33,385 nt of DNA from a virus: the IMG/VR virus record IMGVR_UViG_3300022204_000014, positions 1 to 33,385 of that record. One strand, 5' to 3'. The notes under the pieces were generated by a model. The model was given only the letters and a program-made list of their open reading frames with translations. It ran no database searches and was not told the origin of the DNA. Position 1 is the stretch's first letter. Each line of letters begins with the position of its first letter. The translations under genes and the position numbers were made by a program. This document shows, one piece after another, positions 31,504 to 33,385 of this stretch.

Positions 31504-31640
31504 GCGTCCGGCTTTATTTTTTACGCACCATTTGTCTTTTGCTGCGTAACCTGTTGTTTACTTGTGGTAATTACATTAAGCAGTTGCCGATAGGTGGATG
31601 TCCGACTTTGCGTCCGACTTTCACCTAGAAAGCCGGACGC
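31504..31640. promoter_or_regulatory. candidate repressor operators (GCGTCCGRCTTT repeats)
   Basis: The 12-mer GCGTCCGGCTTT is at 31504-31515. GCGTCCGACTTT recurs at 31610-31621, a near copy TGTCCGACTTT at 31599-31609, and the inverse at 31629-31640, the last two forming a 13-bp palindrome with one mismatch. One site flanks the early promoter, three sit over the repressor's own start, which suggests early repression and autoregulation. A separate inverted repeat TTACGCA/TGCGTAA (31521-31549) lies between. Confidence 0.6.
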
Positions 31641-32164
31641 AAAAAATGTCTACAGACTCGATTGTCGATAAGTTAAAAGCTGCTCGTAGCTTTCTCGGGA
31701 AAGATCAGAAAGAAATGGCGGCGCTATGCAGGATGGCCCATCGATCTTGGCAAAGATACGAACAAGGAGAAGGTCTACCGTCCGGCCAAGTTTTCGAGGC
31801 ATTAACGGAACTCGGTTTTAACATCACTTGGTTTTTCCGTGATGATGTGCCTATGAGAACTGAGGAAGAGAGGGCTACCCACATAGATACTTCAGCCGAC
31901 GCCGACCTCGCCTGCACCCCTAGCGACAACTTAGGCCTGGGCGAGAGCGTCGAGCTGCTGGCCAAGATCTACCACTCCGGCAACAAAGTGCTGGTCCGCG
32001 CCATTGCCGCCAACCTCAACGCCTTCGGTGAGGCTATCGACAACAAAGCCTTGGCCGCCGCCACAATGATTGAGTTGGAACAGATGAAAAACAGAATGCT
32101 GGTGATGGAAAAGAAGGTCGCCGGACTGGAGTCCATCCCCAAGAAAGTGGTAAATGGTATGTAG
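31598..32164 (+). CDS. phage repressor (XRE-type HTH), Mu c-like position
   Basis: The 188-residue protein is the only clear regulator on the plus strand and is divergent from the early operon, as the c repressor is in Mu. The HTH is KDQKEMAALCRMAHRSWQRYEQGEGLPSGQVFEALTELG (about residues 35-73 from ATG 31598). The C-terminal half is helical and ends in a coiled coil (MIELEQMKNRMLVMEKKVAGLESI), likely for oligomerisation. The start is uncertain: ATG 31598 has AGGTGG directly adjacent, and ATG 31646 has no SD; both overlap operator-like repeats. It lacks a LexA-type Ser-Lys peptidase domain. Confidence 0.75.
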   Translation: MSDFASDFHLESRTQKMSTDSIVDKLKAARSFLGKDQKEMAALCRMAHRSWQRYEQGEGLPSGQVFEALTELGFNITWFFRDDVPMRTEEERATHIDTSADADLACTPSDNLGLGESVELLAKIYHSGNKVLVRAIAANLNAFGEAIDNKALAAATMIELEQMKNRMLVMEKKVAGLESIPKKVVNGM

Positions 32165-32326
32165 AACAAGGGGGAGGTAAAAGAGGTGACCGTATATATA
32201 TAGTAGTTAAGCTCGCCAGCTACCAATGGACCCGCAGCCATAACGGCAAGATTGTCTACCCTTTCAAAATAATGTAGGCTGTGTAGCTGTTGTTCGTTTT
32301 AATTAACTGAAAAAGGAGAATAGAGG
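32165..32326 (+). other. AT-richer gap with a coding-like remnant
   Basis: This stretch separates the repressor and the zinc-ribbon gene. A plus-strand frame without a start codon runs from inside the repressor gene to a TAG at about 32278 and encodes YIVVKLASYQWTRSHNGK and so on, which looks protein-like and could be a remnant. A (TA)5 run stands at 32191-32200. No good promoter pair was found for the next gene. Confidence 0.3.
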
Positions 32327-33163
32327 ATGGCTCTCAAAAAATGTAAAGACTGTGGCGAGAAGGTCAGTAAAAAAGCAGATTCATGTCCCAAGTGCGGATC
32401 ACCTGTAAAACGTAAAAGTATTGGCTGCGGCGGTTTAATTGTGGCCCTCGTTTTCCTTGCTATTATGGGAAGCGTAATATCCAGCTTTCAAGAATCGAGC
32501 AAAAAGGCTACTGAGCAGCGGCAACAAGCCGAACTTGCACAAAGACTTAAGGATGCAGGGGAAAAAGCCAGAGTTGATTTTGAAAAAAATATTGTAGAGC
32601 ATTATGCAAAGTTAGAGAACTTTGTGAAAAACAAGGATTTTTCAGGGGCCATTTCCCTTTTAGATAATTTCAAAAAGCACAACCAGTTGCCTTATAAGGA
32701 TGTCCATGAAATTGACAAATTAGTTCGAACTAATTTTTATCTCAAAAAGCTCAAAACAATACCGACAGAGAATGCAGAGGAGAATTTATCAATTTACAAC
32801 TCCCTCGTCGTATTGAACCCTTTAAGTCAAAAATATATAACCAAAAGAGATCACTACCAAAAAATCATAACTGAAAAAGAAAGAAAATTAAAAGCTGAGA
32901 CCGAAAGGAATAATCAAATTGAAAAACAATTTAGTGGTTGGGATAATTCGCACAGAAACCTTGAAAAGGTAATCAAAAAATCAATGAACGATCCATCGTC
33001 CTATGAACATGTCAAAACCAATTATTGGGATAAAGGTGGCTATCTTATTGTTCAAACAACCTTTAGAGGAAAAAACGCTTTCGGTGCTGTCGTTAAAAAT
33101 TGGGTTAAAGCAAAAGTTGACCTTCACGGAAACGTTCTTAATATCATTGAACAAGGGCCATGA
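32327..33163 (+). CDS. zinc-ribbon membrane protein (AT-rich cargo gene)
   Basis: The 278-residue protein starts with a zinc ribbon (Cys 6, 9, 20 and 23: CKDCGEKV, DSCPKCGSP), then one transmembrane helix (GLIVALVFLAIMGSVISSF, about 36-54), a long Lys/Glu-rich helical region (about 55-210) and a small C-terminal domain (WDNSHRNLEKVIKKSMNDPSSYEHV). The layout suggests an inner-membrane protein with a cytoplasmic sensor head. Codon and base use is much AT-richer than the phage body, a sign of recent gain. It lies between the repressor and the left terminus, where transposable phages keep superinfection-exclusion and defence genes. AAAAAGGAG precedes the ATG. Confidence 0.7.
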   Translation: MALKKCKDCGEKVSKKADSCPKCGSPVKRKSIGCGGLIVALVFLAIMGSVISSFQESSKKATEQRQQAELAQRLKDAGEKARVDFEKNIVEHYAKLENFVKNKDFSGAISLLDNFKKHNQLPYKDVHEIDKLVRTNFYLKKLKTIPTENAEENLSIYNSLVVLNPLSQKYITKRDHYQKIITEKERKLKAETERNNQIEKQFSGWDNSHRNLEKVIKKSMNDPSSYEHVKTNYWDKGGYLIVQTTFRGKNAFGAVVKNWVKAKVDLHGNVLNIIEQGP

Positions 33164-33185
33164 TCAAGCATAGGTAGCCAGGAAT

Positions 33186-33227
33186 AAAAATAACGCGGTT
33201 TCAAACCCCGCGTTATTTTTTTGTTTC
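33186..33227 (+). terminator. strong rho-independent terminator
   Basis: AAAAATAACGCGG and CCGCGTTATTTTT form a 13-bp stem followed by further T residues. It lies 23 bases past the stop of the zinc-ribbon gene and would stop transcription before the phage end. Confidence 0.85.
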
Positions 33228-33263
33228 TGGCTGTTTTTTTTAATTTTGGATGCACCAACCTTT

Positions 33264-33311
33264 TTTAAACCTCTTTTAAACTTTTCTTTAATTAAATCAA
33301 AACTTTTTAAA
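33264..33311 (-). repeat. TTTAAA repeats in the left terminus, copy E
   Basis: TTTAAA occurs at 33264 and 33275 (11 bp apart, the same pattern as the other copies), with a degenerate TTTAAT at 33287 and another TTTAAA at 33306. This AT-rich region lies 30-75 bases inside the terminus and might hold transposase or bending-protein sites. Confidence 0.45.
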
Positions 33312-33329
33312 TCTTATTCGTTGCCCTGG

Positions 33330-33343
33330 TTTGGTTCCACACC
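33330..33343 (-). repeat. prophage terminal inverted repeat, biological left end
   Basis: The reverse complement GGTGTGGAACCAAA matches 96-109 in 13 of 14 bases. The phage would end with CA at 33339. The remaining 46 bases to the window edge look like host intergenic DNA with no recognised feature. Confidence 0.6.
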
Positions 33344-33385
33344 CCTCATCCCCCTACACCGGGACGAGAAGTCACCCTTCACCCT

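Larger units (their letters stand above)
100..33339 (-). mobile_element. complete Mu-like (transposable) siphophage prophage
   Basis: The element is bounded by inverted termini beginning TGGAACCAAA on both ends, consistent with the TG...CA ends of Mu-type elements. Inside, the gene order is that of Mu read from right to left: repressor opposite the early operon, regulators, A, B, small early genes, gemA, mor, lysis, terminase, portal, F, G, I/Z, capsid, tail. Mu's sheath, gin and mom are absent; a siphovirus-type tail and a D12-class methyltransferase are present instead. No convincing 5-bp target duplication is seen (left flank CGGTC, right flank CACCC), so the exact end points remain open by a few bases. 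Confidence 0.8.

Noticed and set aside
31969-32241. 90-residue minus-strand frame over the repressor end
   Set aside because: Hydrophobic shadow of the repressor coiled coil without an SD.
32165-32278. Small gene between repressor and zinc-ribbon gene
   Set aside because: The frame looks protein-like near its end but has no start codon or SD and overlaps the repressor; kept only as a possible remnant.
1-33385. CACCCT at both window ends as a target site duplication
   Set aside because: The right copy is not preceded by CA and neither copy touches the inverted termini; six-base coincidence at the cut ends is likely.
1-33385. CRISPR array, invertase-controlled fibre switch or diversity-generating retroelement
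   Set aside because: No regularly spaced repeats, no gin-like recombinase and no reverse transcriptase gene were found on either strand.

Overview
The window is one essentially complete transposable (Mu-type) prophage of about 33.2 kb, from about 100 to 33339, with a few dozen bases of host DNA on each side. It is recognised by a MuA-type DDE transposase next to a MuB-type ATPase, by the Mu head module (gp27/28/29-like terminase and portal, F, G, I/Z, capsid, gp36-like), by GemA and Mor, and by imperfect inverted termini of the TG...CA type. The tail is not Mu's contractile tail: no sheath is visible, while there is a tube-type protein, a frameshifting G/GT-like chaperone and a 1066-residue tape measure. 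The particle should therefore be a Mu-headed siphovirus, as in the Pseudomonas B3/D3112 group. The host is a GC-rich Gram-negative bacterium, shown by the BamE-like outer-membrane lipoprotein gene. Several proteins read like those of Mu-like prophages in Desulfobacterota, but this placement is a guess.

The phage lies in reverse, so almost every gene is on the minus strand and the biological left end is at the right of the window. From right to left: left terminus with TTTAAA repeats (33260-33339); a plus-strand AT-rich cargo gene for a zinc-ribbon membrane protein with a strong terminator (32327-33227); the plus-strand repressor (31598-32164); a divergent control region with repressor-like repeats and an early promoter (31399-31640); early regulators, a ParB-like protein, MuA and MuB (27045-31398); a cluster of small early genes including DUF3164, SEC-C and Cys-rich proteins, GemA and Mor (23147-27045); a tiny membrane protein and three structural or tail-fibre-like genes (21410-23142); a self-contained lipoprotein cargo unit with its own promoter and terminator (20936-21407); lysis (peptidoglycan enzyme candidate, holin), a DksA/TraR finger and gp25/26-like proteins (18795-20796); DNA packaging and head genes (10685-18802); tail genes (1578-10688); and at the biological right end a secreted HExxH protein and a DNA adenine methyltransferase (144-1576).

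The genes are packed with ATGA or TGATG overlaps, so late expression is probably coupled over long polycistronic messages. Four places break the simple reading. The F-like head protein has an in-frame UGA exactly where the family has the first Cys of its GWxCxC motif, so it is either a selenocysteine/readthrough protein or a nonsense mutant. The tail chaperone has a textbook -1 slippery site followed by a second open frame. The methyltransferase is out of frame at an A7 tract near its 5' end. The protease/scaffold gene has an internal start with a strong ribosome binding site, as in Mu I/Z. A direct repeat TTTAAA-N5-TTTAAA with an 11-bp period recurs upstream of several phage genes and in the left terminus, and its role is unknown.
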